Shown here: positions 9,212-16,659 of the stretch, one piece after another
Layout of the letters: each line of letters starts with the position of its first letter
Position numbering within the stretch: position 1 is the stretch's first letter
From: CBDDEC01 sp965198045
GTDB taxonomy: Bacteria; Chloroflexota; Dehalococcoidia; UBA2979
Direction: 5' to 3'
NCBI GenBank assembly: GCA_965198045.1
Contig: CBDAOL010000011.1
Coordinates: 186,001-250,000, forward strand
Length of the DNA: 64,000 nucleotides
Notes under the pieces: generated by a model
Database searches by the model: none
Told to the model about the DNA's origin: nothing
The model's input: only the letters and a program-made list of their open reading frames with translations
Made by a program: the position numbers and the translations under genes

Positions 9212-9730
9212 CTAGGTGAGCACTCCGATCAGCGCCTCTGCCTCGTGGTTGAGCAGCCAGCGCTTGCGGTCCATGCCGCCCGCATAGCCGGTGAGGGCGC
9301 CCGAGGCGCCGATCACGCGGTGGCAGGGCACGACGATGCTGATCGGGTTGCGACCGTTGGCCGCCCCGACCGCCCTCGAGGCGGTGGGCTGGCCGATCGC
9401 CTCCGCGATCTCGCCGTAGCTCCTCGTACGTCCGTGCGGGATCTTCTTGAGCTCGCTCCAGACACGGCGCTGGAAGTCGGTCCCGCGCGCCGCCAGCGGC
9501 AGCTCGAACGACCGCCGCTCGCCGTCGAAGTACTCGCGCAGCTGCCGCGTCGCCTCGCTCGCCGCCTCGTCGTCGCGCCGGGGCTCCTCGCCCGACTCCC
9601 GCTCGAGCCTTGCGCGCAGCTCGTCCTCGTCGCGCCGCTCGGTCACGAAGTCGACGCGATGCACACCCTCGGCCGACCCGCCAACAAACAACCGGCCGAG
9701 CGGCGTCTCGATGATGTCGTACCAGCTCAC
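9212..9730 (-). CDS. ogt: methylated-DNA--protein-cysteine methyltransferase
   Basis: Suicide repair enzyme of 172 residues that moves alkyl groups from O6-alkylguanine in DNA onto its own cysteine. The acceptor is cysteine 136 in VPCHRVIG; the DNA-binding helix-turn-helix precedes it (YGEIAEAIGQPTASRAVG with the arginine finger), and the asparagine hinge is in GAANGRNP. The N-terminal domain (1-80) is of the usual Ogt type, without the Ada zinc site. Length fits the family. It may be a single-gene unit or co-transcribed with the MFS gene. Confidence 0.92.
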   Translation of the reverse strand: MSWYDIIETPLGRLFVGGSAEGVHRVDFVTERRDEDELRARLERESGEEPRRDDEAASEATRQLREYFDGERRSFELPLAARGTDFQRRVWSELKKIPHGRTRSYGEIAEAIGQPTASRAVGAANGRNPISIVVPCHRVIGASGALTGYAGGMDRKRWLLNHEAEALIGVLT

Positions 9731-9875
9731 GGTGTGCCTCCGGGGGGAGCCTCCGCATCATACGCCTCCGAGCCGCGGGGTTAATTGTTGACCTTCTGAC
9801 AGTCCAGGTGGCGAAACACGCGCAGATTGATCTAGAGTCGTACCTTCACCGAATCGGTTCGTTAGAGCGGTGGTC

Positions 9876-10460
9876 ATGTCTCATCTGAGCACCCTTCGTT
9901 TCCCTCTGTTGGTTCTCACATTCGTGCTCGTGGTTCTCGCTGCCTGTGCTACCGAGGAGACGCCGCCGCCGGGTTCCCCCACGCCGATTGCCACCCCGAC
10001 TGCATCGCCGTCGCCGACCGCGACACCGACGCAGCAGGCGACCGAGTCGCCCTCGCCGGCTTCGCAGCCAGCGGCAACGGCCACGCCGTCGCCCGCCGGG
10101 ACGGCCACGGCCTCGCCGGCGCCGAGGGCTGTGCCGACGATGACCGCGACGCCCGCGCCCACCCGCACTGCTTCGCCGACGGCAACGGCAACGGCGACAT
10201 CCACGCCGGCGCCAACAGCGGCGCCCACCGCCACGCCGACACCGACGCCCACACCAGCGGCTACCGCAACGCCGATCCCAACTGTCGTTGTCACCCCGGC
10301 GCCGACACCGCCTCCGACGCCCTTCGTTGACCGCAACTGTGGCGACTTCTCGACCTGGAGCCAGGCGCAGGCGTTCTATCAGGCCGCCGGTGCGGGCGAT
10401 CCGCATGGCCTCGATCGCGACAACGAGGGGATCCTGCGAAAGCCTCCGGGTGCGCCCTAG
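9876..10460 (+). CDS. lipoprotein with Thr/Pro-rich stalk and broken Excalibur domain
   Basis: Secreted lipoprotein. A hydrophobic signal ends in a lipobox (VLAAC), giving lipidated cysteine 24. A long low-complexity stalk of Thr, Pro, Ala and Ser (about residues 30-145) should hold the last domain away from the membrane. The C-terminal 40 residues match an Excalibur calcium-binding domain (NCGDF, then AQAFYQAAG and DPHGLDRDNEG). The usual final CE-x-L motif is not in this frame, but TGC GAA AGC CTC follows one base out of register at about 10438, and that frame ends at 10491. A one- or two-base error or mutation near 10435 has therefore split the calcium motif. A GTG six bases upstream (9870) is an alternative start. 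Confidence 0.7.
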   Translation: MSHLSTLRFPLLVLTFVLVVLAACATEETPPPGSPTPIATPTASPSPTATPTQQATESPSPASQPAATATPSPAGTATASPAPRAVPTMTATPAPTRTASPTATATATSTPAPTAAPTATPTPTPTPAATATPIPTVVVTPAPTPPPTPFVDRNCGDFSTWSQAQAFYQAAGAGDPHGLDRDNEGILRKPPGAP

Positions 10461-10493
10461 CGAGATCCAGCGCCACGCTGACAGACGTTGACA

Positions 10494-10511
10494 CCCCGCG
10501 GGTGCGCGGGG
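10494..10511. terminator. GC hairpin after the lipoprotein gene
   Basis: Perfect 7-bp inverted repeat CCCCGCG / CGCGGGG around a four-base loop, just after the alternative stop of the lipoprotein gene and before the next start. There is no T-run, so it is only a possible terminator. Confidence 0.4.
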
Positions 10512-10523
10512 ATGCTGCCGCGC

Positions 10524-10649
10524 ATGAGTGATACACCGTTCCTCGCCGTTCAGAGCGAGTCCCCCGACCCGAGCAACTTCGAGATCGAGCGTTCCATCAT
10601 CGAGCCCGCCGGCGGCGAGCTAGAGGTGCAGCGCGCCGAGTCCGTCTGA
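10524..10649 (+). pseudogene. N-terminal remnant of a D-2-hydroxyacid dehydrogenase (CtBP-like)
   Basis: A 41-codon open frame from ATG 10524 to TGA 10647-10649. The product resembles the first strand and helix of D-isomer-specific 2-hydroxyacid dehydrogenases of the CtBP type (FEIERSIIEPAGGELEV), which are normally about 320 residues long. The remaining 280 residues, including the NAD-binding core, are absent, and the aldolase gene begins 17 bases later. I infer a deletion remnant. A functional micro-protein cannot be excluded, but nothing supports one. Confidence 0.5.
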
Positions 10650-10666
10650 GAAAGGACCACTGGAAG

Positions 10667-11452
10667 ATGAGACCAAACACGGTGAAGCGAGCCTGGCAGA
10701 ACGGCGAGCGGACGATCGGCGCATGGCTAGGCTCCCCCTCCGCGCACAGCGCCGAGTCGATGGCGCACGCCGGGTTCGACTGGCTCTGCGTCGACATGCA
10801 GCACGGCATCATCGACTACACGGACGTCGTCGACATGCTGCGAGCGATCTCGCAGACCGACACGATGCCCTTCGTGCGCGTCGAGTGGAACGATCCGTGG
10901 CGCATCATGAAGGTCCTCGACGCGGGCGCCTACGGCGTGATCGTGCCGCTGGTGAACAACCGCGAGGAGGCCGAACGCGCCGTCTGGGCCTGCCGCTACC
11001 CGCCGATCGGCGGCCGCTCCTCCGGCCCCGCGCGCGCCGCCATGTACGGCGGCTCCGGCTACGCCGCCGAGGCGAACGACGAGATCGCGGTGATCTGCAT
11101 GATCGAGACCGCCGAGGCGCTTGAGAATCTCGACGACATCCTGTCGGTGGACGGCGTCGACTGCGCCTACATCGGCCCGTCGGACCTCGCCTACGCGCTG
11201 GGGATGACGCCGACCGGCGACAACTCCGACCCGAGGCACGTCGAGACGGTGCTGAACATCCTCGAGGCCTGCAAGCGCCACGGCGTGGCGCCGGGCGCAC
11301 ACACCGGGTCGCTCGAGTTCACGACGAAGTGGCTCGACGCGGGCTTCCAGATGGTCACGCTCGGCTCCGACACTGGCTTCATGCGCCTGGCCGCCGGCCA
11401 ACAACTGAGCACCGCCCGCGAGGAGACCGGCACCGCGCCGGTCGAGGGCTAG
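10667..11452 (+). CDS. HpcH/HpaI-family aldolase
   Basis: Class II metal-dependent aldolase of 261 residues, cleaving 2-keto-3-deoxy acids (4-hydroxy-2-oxoheptanedioate or 2-keto-3-deoxyrhamnonate type) to pyruvate and an aldehyde. Family marks are FDWLCVDMQHG near residue 40, the RV/EW substrate segment, the metal ligand glutamate in CMIETAEALEN near 147 and aspartate in YIGPSDLAYALG near 173. The stop is four bases from the ATG of the following Ldh-type dehydrogenase, so the two form an operon, probably for a sugar acid or hydroxy acid. Confidence 0.88.
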   Translation: MRPNTVKRAWQNGERTIGAWLGSPSAHSAESMAHAGFDWLCVDMQHGIIDYTDVVDMLRAISQTDTMPFVRVEWNDPWRIMKVLDAGAYGVIVPLVNNREEAERAVWACRYPPIGGRSSGPARAAMYGGSGYAAEANDEIAVICMIETAEALENLDDILSVDGVDCAYIGPSDLAYALGMTPTGDNSDPRHVETVLNILEACKRHGVAPGAHTGSLEFTTKWLDAGFQMVTLGSDTGFMRLAAGQQLSTAREETGTAPVEG

Positions 11453-11455
11453 GCC

Positions 11456-12538
11456 ATGCCCGTCCTCGACGCGCGCGAGCTGACGCGACATGTCGTGCGC
11501 ATCTTTCGCGCCACGGGCGCGCCGACCGCGGACGCAGAGCAGGTCGCCATACACCTCGTCGAAGCGAACCTGAAGGGCCACGACTCGCACGGCGTGATCC
11601 GCATCGAGAGCTACGTCAACGGCGCGCGCGCCGGGTCGATCCGCCCCGGTGTCACATCCACCGTCGAGGAGGAGACGGCGACCACCGCGGTGGTCAACGG
11701 CAACTGGAACTACGGCCAGGTCGTCGGTCGCGACACGATGGACATCGCCATCGCCAAGGCACGCGCCGAGGGTGTGGGCATCGCCGTCGCACACCAGTCG
11801 GCACACGCCGGGCGCATCGGCGCCTACGGCGAGCAGGCGGCGCGCGCTGGGCTGATCTCGATCGCCTGCGTCAATGTGCACGGCGGCGGCCGCCTCGTCG
11901 CCCCGTTCGGCGGCGCACAGCGCCGGCTCGCGACTAACCCGATCGTCGTCGCCGCGCCGACCGAGGACCCCGACGCGCCGTTCGTTCTCGACATGGCGAC
12001 CAGCGTCGGCGCCGAGGGCAAGGTGCGCGTCGCGCGCAACAAGGGCGTGCAGCTGCCGCCAGACTGGATCCTCGACGGCGAGGGCCGGCCGAGTACGGAG
12101 CCGTGGGACCTCTACGGTGGCGACCCGCCGGGCTCACGCACGCCGGGGGCGCTGCTGCCCGTCGGCGGACCGGTCGGTCACAAGGGCTTCGGCCTCTCGA
12201 TGGCGGTCGAGCTGCTGGCGGGCGCGCTGACACCGGCCGGCGCCAGCCGAGACGGCGCGGTCGGCGGTGGCAACGGCATCTTCATGCTCGCCATCGACCC
12301 GGACCGCTTCGCCGGCCTCGGACCGTTCTCCGCTGGCCTCTCCGAGCTGATCGACTACGTCAAGCAGCCCCCGTTCGCCGAGGGCTTCGATGGCGTGATG
12401 ACGGCCGGCGAGCCGGAGCGGCGCCGCATGGCCGAGCGCCTGGCGAACGGCATCGAACTCGACGACGAGACGTGGCGACAGATTGCGGGGGCTACCGCGG
12501 GGGTCGGTGTCGGCCAGTACGCGGGCTCGCTCAGCTAG
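11456..12538 (+). CDS. Ldh/malate-type NAD(P)-dependent dehydrogenase
   Basis: Oxidoreductase of 360 residues in the LDH2/MDH2 family (malate, L-lactate, ureidoglycolate or sulfolactate dehydrogenases), unrelated to the Rossmann MDH fold. Family marks are GHDSHGVIRIESY near residue 42, AHQSAHAGRIGAYGEQAA near 110, PFVLDMATS near 175 and GHKGFGLSMAVELLAGAL near 240. It follows the aldolase by four bases. Its stop shares the CTAG with the stop of the convergent methylase, leaving no room for a separate terminator. Substrate not determinable. Confidence 0.87.
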   Translation: MPVLDARELTRHVVRIFRATGAPTADAEQVAIHLVEANLKGHDSHGVIRIESYVNGARAGSIRPGVTSTVEEETATTAVVNGNWNYGQVVGRDTMDIAIAKARAEGVGIAVAHQSAHAGRIGAYGEQAARAGLISIACVNVHGGGRLVAPFGGAQRRLATNPIVVAAPTEDPDAPFVLDMATSVGAEGKVRVARNKGVQLPPDWILDGEGRPSTEPWDLYGGDPPGSRTPGALLPVGGPVGHKGFGLSMAVELLAGALTPAGASRDGAVGGGNGIFMLAIDPDRFAGLGPFSAGLSELIDYVKQPPFAEGFDGVMTAGEPERRRMAERLANGIELDDETWRQIAGATAGVGVGQYAGSLS

Positions 12539-13479
12539 CCGCGGGCCTCTTCGGCCGGGTAGTTCGTGACCAGCAGCTCAGCGATCGGACCGCGACCGTC
12601 GCCGCGCGCGTTGATCGCGCGCCGCGCCTGGAAGTAGTCGAGTTCGTATCGCGACTCGCGCGGTCGGTCAGGATGCTGCGCACCCTCGTACAGCCCGATC
12701 ACGAACTCGGCCGGCGAGTTCGACAGCATCACATTGACGCCTCGGTCGGTCAGCTCGTCGATCAGCCAGCGCAGGCGCAGCTGCTCGGCCTTCAGGAACG
12801 CGCCCTGCGTGTACTCCGTGAAGGACGAGGTGGCGGAGATCGGGTGGAACGGCGGATCGAGGTACACGAAGTCGCCCGCGACCGCGTCGGCGCAGGCCTC
12901 CTCGAAGTCCACAGCCCGGAAGTCCGTCGCGCTCAGCGCCTCGGATGCGGCGCGCAGCGAGGATTCGTCGACGATCCGAGGATTGCGGTAACGGCCGTGC
13001 GGCACATTGAAGCGACCGCTGCGGTTGACGCGATACAGCCCGTTGAAGCAGGTGCGGTTGAGGAACACGAGACGCGCCGCCGTCTCCAGCGCGTCCCCCG
13101 GCTGCTCTTCGCGAACGGTGTAGAAGTACTCGGCGCGCCCGTCGTCGTCCCCGGCCAGGTACTCACCCTCGAGGACCGCGAGTCGCGTGATCAAGTCATC
13201 GACGCTGTCGCGCACGGCCTCGTACGCCGTCATCAGCTCCTCGTTGAGGTCGTTGATCACCGCTTGCGCTGGCGGCTGCTCCGCGCCGAGCAGCGCGAAC
13301 AACATCGCCCCGCCGCCAACGAACGGCTCGAAGTAGGTGCCGATATCGCGCGGCGTCCGAGGCTCAAGCACCTCGAGCATCTGGCGCTTCCCGCCGGCCC
13401 ATTTCACGAAGGGCGCGGGCTGCGTTCGTGCAGAGCTGGTGCCTGTTGTGGGCGTCTCGGTCAGGGTCGCGATGGGCAC
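12535..13479 (-). CDS. Dam-type DNA N6-adenine methyltransferase
   Basis: Class alpha D12 adenine methyltransferase, related to Dam and to type II modification enzymes. The order is N-terminal FVKWAGGKRQML (S-adenosylmethionine-binding motif), FEPFVGGGAMLF (motif I), a target-recognition region rich in NRTCFNGLYRVNRSGRFNVP, then the catalytic YLDPPF motif IV. No restriction enzyme gene is next to it, so it is probably an orphan epigenetic or repair methylase. I chose GTG at 13479; no ribosome site is seen there. The frame stays open to a GTG at 13599, but that would add an arginine-rich tail of no family likeness. Confidence 0.82.
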   Translation of the reverse strand: MPIATLTETPTTGTSSARTQPAPFVKWAGGKRQMLEVLEPRTPRDIGTYFEPFVGGGAMLFALLGAEQPPAQAVINDLNEELMTAYEAVRDSVDDLITRLAVLEGEYLAGDDDGRAEYFYTVREEQPGDALETAARLVFLNRTCFNGLYRVNRSGRFNVPHGRYRNPRIVDESSLRAASEALSATDFRAVDFEEACADAVAGDFVYLDPPFHPISATSSFTEYTQGAFLKAEQLRLRWLIDELTDRGVNVMLSNSPAEFVIGLYEGAQHPDRPRESRYELDYFQARRAINARGDGRGPIAELLVTNYPAEEARG

Positions 13480-13632
13480 ATCCGGTCCGGAGGGGAGACG
13501 AACCGATGGTAGCCGAATCCTAGATCGGTGGCGATCGAGTCGCCGTGTGGCGCAGTCCCCTCGCGTCGGGCGCTCGTTTGCTAACCTCTCGCGCGGCACG
13601 GTTTGGACGGACGACTAGCTTCGGGGGGCAGC

Positions 13633-14841
13633 GTGGCTGAGAGCTATGACCTGATCGTGGTCGGCGGTGGGGTCGCCGGATCGGCGCTGGCCGGCCGCGT
13701 CGCTGCCAGCGGCGCCAAGGTGCTGATCCTCGAACGCGAGACCGAGTTCAAGGACCGCGTTCGAGGCGAGTGGACCGCCCCCTGGGGCGTGCTCGAACTC
13801 GAGCGGTTGGGCATCCTCGACGTGCTCAAGGAGCGCGCCCACGGGCACGACCTGCCGAAGCACCATACCGGGATCGTTGCGCTCTTCGGCTCGGCCGACG
13901 ACATGCGCGAGCGCTACGAGCCGGGCCGGCCGGCGCTCACGTTCTTCCACCCCGACGCGCAGGAGGCGCTGGCCGGCTGGGCCGCCGAGCAGGGCGTCGA
14001 GGTCATTCGTGGCGCGCGCGTCGCCGGCATCGAGCCGGGCGAGCCCGCCTCCGTGACCTGGAGCGGCGAGCAGGCTGGAAGCGCGAGCGCGCCGCTTGTC
14101 GTAGCCGCCGACGGCCGCAACTCGCTCGGCCGGCGCACCCTCGGCCGCGAGGAGCAGCAGCGAGGTGAGGCGCGCCTCTGGGCCGGTGTACTCATGGACA
14201 ACCTCGACTGGCCGGAAGACACCGGGATGCTGCTGTTCGACCCGGACAGCTACTTCGGCGGCGCGACGTTCCCGCAGGGCAACGGCCGCGGGCGCGTCTA
14301 TCTCGGCTACACCGCCTCGCAGCAGCCTCGCCTGAGCGGCGAGCGCGATCTCGAAGCGTTCCTCTCGCGGCTGCGCGAGCTGCTCGGGGACAACGAGGTC
14401 TTCGCAAACGCGACGCAGGCCGGTCCCCTCGCGGCGTTCGAGGCGAACATGTCGTGGGTCGACGAGCCGTACGAGGACGGTCTGGCGCTGATCGGCGACG
14501 CCGCGGGCTTCACCGACCCGACCTGGGGACAGGGCCTCTCGATCGGGTTCCGGGACGCCCGAGTGCTGAGCGACGTGCTGATCGAGGGCGACGATCCTCG
14601 TGCGGCGGCCCAGGCGTACGCCGAGGAGCATGATCGCTACTTCCACACGATGGTCAGCTGCGAGTCCTGGCTGGACGAACTGCTGACGACACCGGGTGAG
14701 GAGGGCAATGCGATTCGCAACCGCGTCCTCACCGCTTGGGCCCAGGACCCGACGCGCAACGTTGCTGCGACCTTCAACGGTCCCAACTTCGAGGTCACGG
14801 ACGAGATCCGCGACCGCTTCCTGGCGCTCGACACGGCGTAG
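13633..14841 (+). CDS. FAD-dependent oxidoreductase (monooxygenase / geranylgeranyl-reductase-like)
   Basis: Flavoprotein of about 400 residues. FAD-binding GVAGSAL within LIVVGGGVAG lies at the N-terminus, VVAADGRNS near residue 160, and the second flavin motif ALIGDAAGFTDPTWGQGLS near 290. This is the p-hydroxybenzoate hydroxylase fold shared with aromatic monooxygenases, halogenases and geranylgeranyl reductases; the substrate is not clear. The start GTG at 13633 follows a GGGGGG ribosome site. It is transcribed divergently from the methylase and followed by a hairpin that separates it from the nitrogen operon. Confidence 0.82.
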   Translation: MAESYDLIVVGGGVAGSALAGRVAASGAKVLILERETEFKDRVRGEWTAPWGVLELERLGILDVLKERAHGHDLPKHHTGIVALFGSADDMRERYEPGRPALTFFHPDAQEALAGWAAEQGVEVIRGARVAGIEPGEPASVTWSGEQAGSASAPLVVAADGRNSLGRRTLGREEQQRGEARLWAGVLMDNLDWPEDTGMLLFDPDSYFGGATFPQGNGRGRVYLGYTASQQPRLSGERDLEAFLSRLRELLGDNEVFANATQAGPLAAFEANMSWVDEPYEDGLALIGDAAGFTDPTWGQGLSIGFRDARVLSDVLIEGDDPRAAAQAYAEEHDRYFHTMVSCESWLDELLTTPGEEGNAIRNRVLTAWAQDPTRNVAATFNGPNFEVTDEIRDRFLALDTA

Positions 14842-14864
14842 CGCGGGGCGACTACTCGCCCGCG
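14842..14864. terminator. hairpin between flavoprotein gene and amtB operon
   Basis: Inverted repeat GGGCGA / TCGCCC around CTAC, extended to about nine pairs with one bulged G, directly after the stop of the flavin oxidoreductase. No T-run follows. Confidence 0.4.
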
Positions 14865-14900
14865 AGAGCGCCTCGGCGGCCCGCGCTATGTCGCGTCGCC

Positions 14901-14938
14901 GAAACGTGCCCGAAACACAGCTGACATTCCACGGAAAC
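14901..14938 (+). promoter_or_regulatory. GlnR-box-like operator upstream of amtB
   Basis: Four five-base elements lie on an exact 11-base period: GAAAC at 14901, GAAAC at 14912, GACAT at 14923 and GAAAC at 14934, each separated by six bases. This is the layout of the actinobacterial GlnR box (a- and b-sites GTnAC and GAAAC with n6 spacers). It ends 85 bases before the amtB start, and amtB-glnK-glnD is a classical GlnR target operon. No regulator gene is in the window, so the binding protein is inferred. Confidence 0.55.
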
Positions 14939-15023
14939 TGTGCCGCCGCATGCTGCGCGGCAAGGGGTCGAGGACTCGGCTCCACCGCGTGCATGCAATG
15001 ACGCTCTGAGAGAGGGGAATTCT

Positions 15024-16274
15024 ATGGATAGCGGCGACGCTGCCTGGATGCTCACGAGTTCGGCGCTGGTGCTGCTCATGACCCCGGGGCTGGCGCTGTT
15101 CTACGGCGGCATGGTCCGGTCGAAGAACATCCTGGCGATGCTCATGAAAAACGTCGTGGCGATGGGGGTCGTCACAATTACCTGGGTGGCCATCGGCGGC
15201 TCACTCGCCTTCAGCCTGGGCAATGGCGGAGGCTCACCGGTCGCCATCGGCGACTGGGGCCTGCTCGGCAACCTAGAGCTGTGGGGTCTCCGGGACATCG
15301 GGATCGACTCGAACTCGGTCTTCGGACTGTCCTACCCGGACAACATCCACATGATGTTCCAGCTGATGTTCGCCATCATCACCCCGGCGCTGATCGCCGG
15401 CGCGATCGCGGAACGCATGAAGTTCACGGCCTGGGTGGCGTTCATCGCCCTCTGGTCGCTGCTCGTCTACGTGCCCATGGCCCACTGGGTCTGGGGCGGC
15501 GGCTTCATCGCCTCGGAGATCCAGGCGGTCGACTTCGCTGGCGGTCTGGTCGTTCACATCAACGCCGGAGCGTCGGCACTCGCCCTCGTGCTGGTGCTGG
15601 GTCCGCGCCTCGGCTGGCGCTCGGCCCCGATCCGGCCACACAACCTGACGCTGACGCTGCTCGGCGCCGGCATCCTCTGGTTCGGCTGGTTCGGCTTCAA
15701 CGCCGGCTCCGCCTTCGCAGCGGATGGCGCGGCAGGCAACGCCTTCATGACCACCCAGATCGCGGCTGGTGTCGCGGCGACGGTGTGGATCCTCGCCGAG
15801 GCGGTGACCCAGGGTAAGCCGACGACGCTCGGCTTCGCCTCGGGCGCGGTCGCTGGCCTCGTGGCCATCACGCCCGCGGCCGGGTTCGTCGGTCCACTGT
15901 CCGCAGTGGTGATCGGCGCGGCGGCTGGCCTGATCTGTTTCGGGGCACTGCAGCTGAAGTTCCGGTTCAACTTCGACGACTCACTCGATGTCGTCGCGGT
16001 GCACCTCGTCGGTGGCGTCGTCGGCGCGTTGTTGCTCGGCCTGCTGGCGGAGTCGACGATCGGCGGTGTCGACGGGCTGTTCTTCGGCGAGCCGGAGCAG
16101 TTCCTGCGGCAGCTGGCCTCGGTCGGCGTCGCGCTCGGCTACGCGTTCGTCGTCTCCTATATCCTCGCGGTCGTACTCGACCGGACGATGGGGATCCGGG
16201 CGAACGAGCAGGAGGAGCGTACTGGCCTCGACCTGGCGCTCCACGACGAGCAGTCGTACCTGCTGGCTGAGTAG
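15024..16274 (+). CDS. amtB: ammonium transporter
   Basis: Amt/MEP channel protein of 416 residues with about 11 transmembrane helices, taking up ammonium under nitrogen limitation. The pore histidines are present in VHINAGASALA (about residue 177) and VHLVGGVVGALL (about 330), with the MAHWVWGGG segment before the first. The usual N-terminal signal helix of proteobacterial Amt is absent; the protein starts directly with the first core helix. ATG 15024 follows a GAGAGAGGGG ribosome site. It heads an operon with glnK (21 bases later) and glnD, under the GlnR-box-like array. Confidence 0.96.
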   Translation: MDSGDAAWMLTSSALVLLMTPGLALFYGGMVRSKNILAMLMKNVVAMGVVTITWVAIGGSLAFSLGNGGGSPVAIGDWGLLGNLELWGLRDIGIDSNSVFGLSYPDNIHMMFQLMFAIITPALIAGAIAERMKFTAWVAFIALWSLLVYVPMAHWVWGGGFIASEIQAVDFAGGLVVHINAGASALALVLVLGPRLGWRSAPIRPHNLTLTLLGAGILWFGWFGFNAGSAFAADGAAGNAFMTTQIAAGVAATVWILAEAVTQGKPTTLGFASGAVAGLVAITPAAGFVGPLSAVVIGAAAGLICFGALQLKFRFNFDDSLDVVAVHLVGGVVGALLLGLLAESTIGGVDGLFFGEPEQFLRQLASVGVALGYAFVVSYILAVVLDRTMGIRANEQEERTGLDLALHDEQSYLLAE

Positions 16275-16295
16275 GTTGAAGGAAGGAAACCATCG

Positions 16296-16634
16296 ATGAA
16301 ACTCATCGTTGCCTACATCAACCCGTTCAAGCTCGAGGAGATTCGCGACGCATTGAAGGAGGCCGGTGTGACCGGACTCTCCGCCGCGAACATCCAGGGC
16401 TTTGGCCAGCAGGCAGGTCACACTGAGACCTACCGCGGCGCTGAGTACGAAGTCGACTTCGTACCCAAGGTCCGCATCGAGGTGCTGGTCGACGATACGC
16501 TGGCCCCGACGGTCATCTCGACCATCGAGGAGACGGCGCGCACTGGCTCCATCGGCGACGGCAAGATCGCCGTCCTGCCGCTGGAAGACGTGGTGCGCAT
16601 CCGCACCGGCGAGCGCGGGCAGGACGCCATCTAG
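16296..16634 (+). CDS. glnK: PII nitrogen regulatory protein GlnK
   Basis: Trimeric PII signal protein of 112 residues that senses ATP/ADP and 2-oxoglutarate and blocks AmtB when nitrogen is ample. The T-loop keeps tyrosine 51 (in YRGAEYEVDF), the uridylylation site; Q39 lies in the GFGQQAGH segment and the B-loop is TGSIGDGKI. Strong GGAAGGAAA ribosome site. Position between amtB and glnD fits regulation by covalent modification, and the tyrosine would be modified by the GlnD encoded 26 bases downstream. Confidence 0.96.
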   Translation: MKLIVAYINPFKLEEIRDALKEAGVTGLSAANIQGFGQQAGHTETYRGAEYEVDFVPKVRIEVLVDDTLAPTVISTIEETARTGSIGDGKIAVLPLEDVVRIRTGERGQDAI

Positions 16635-16659
16635 GCGTCGCACCCGCGATACTCGAGGC

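Noticed and set aside
10000..10300. Repetitive ACG/CCG DNA as a tandem repeat or minisatellite
   Set aside because: It is the Thr/Pro-rich stalk of the lipoprotein, without a fixed repeat unit.
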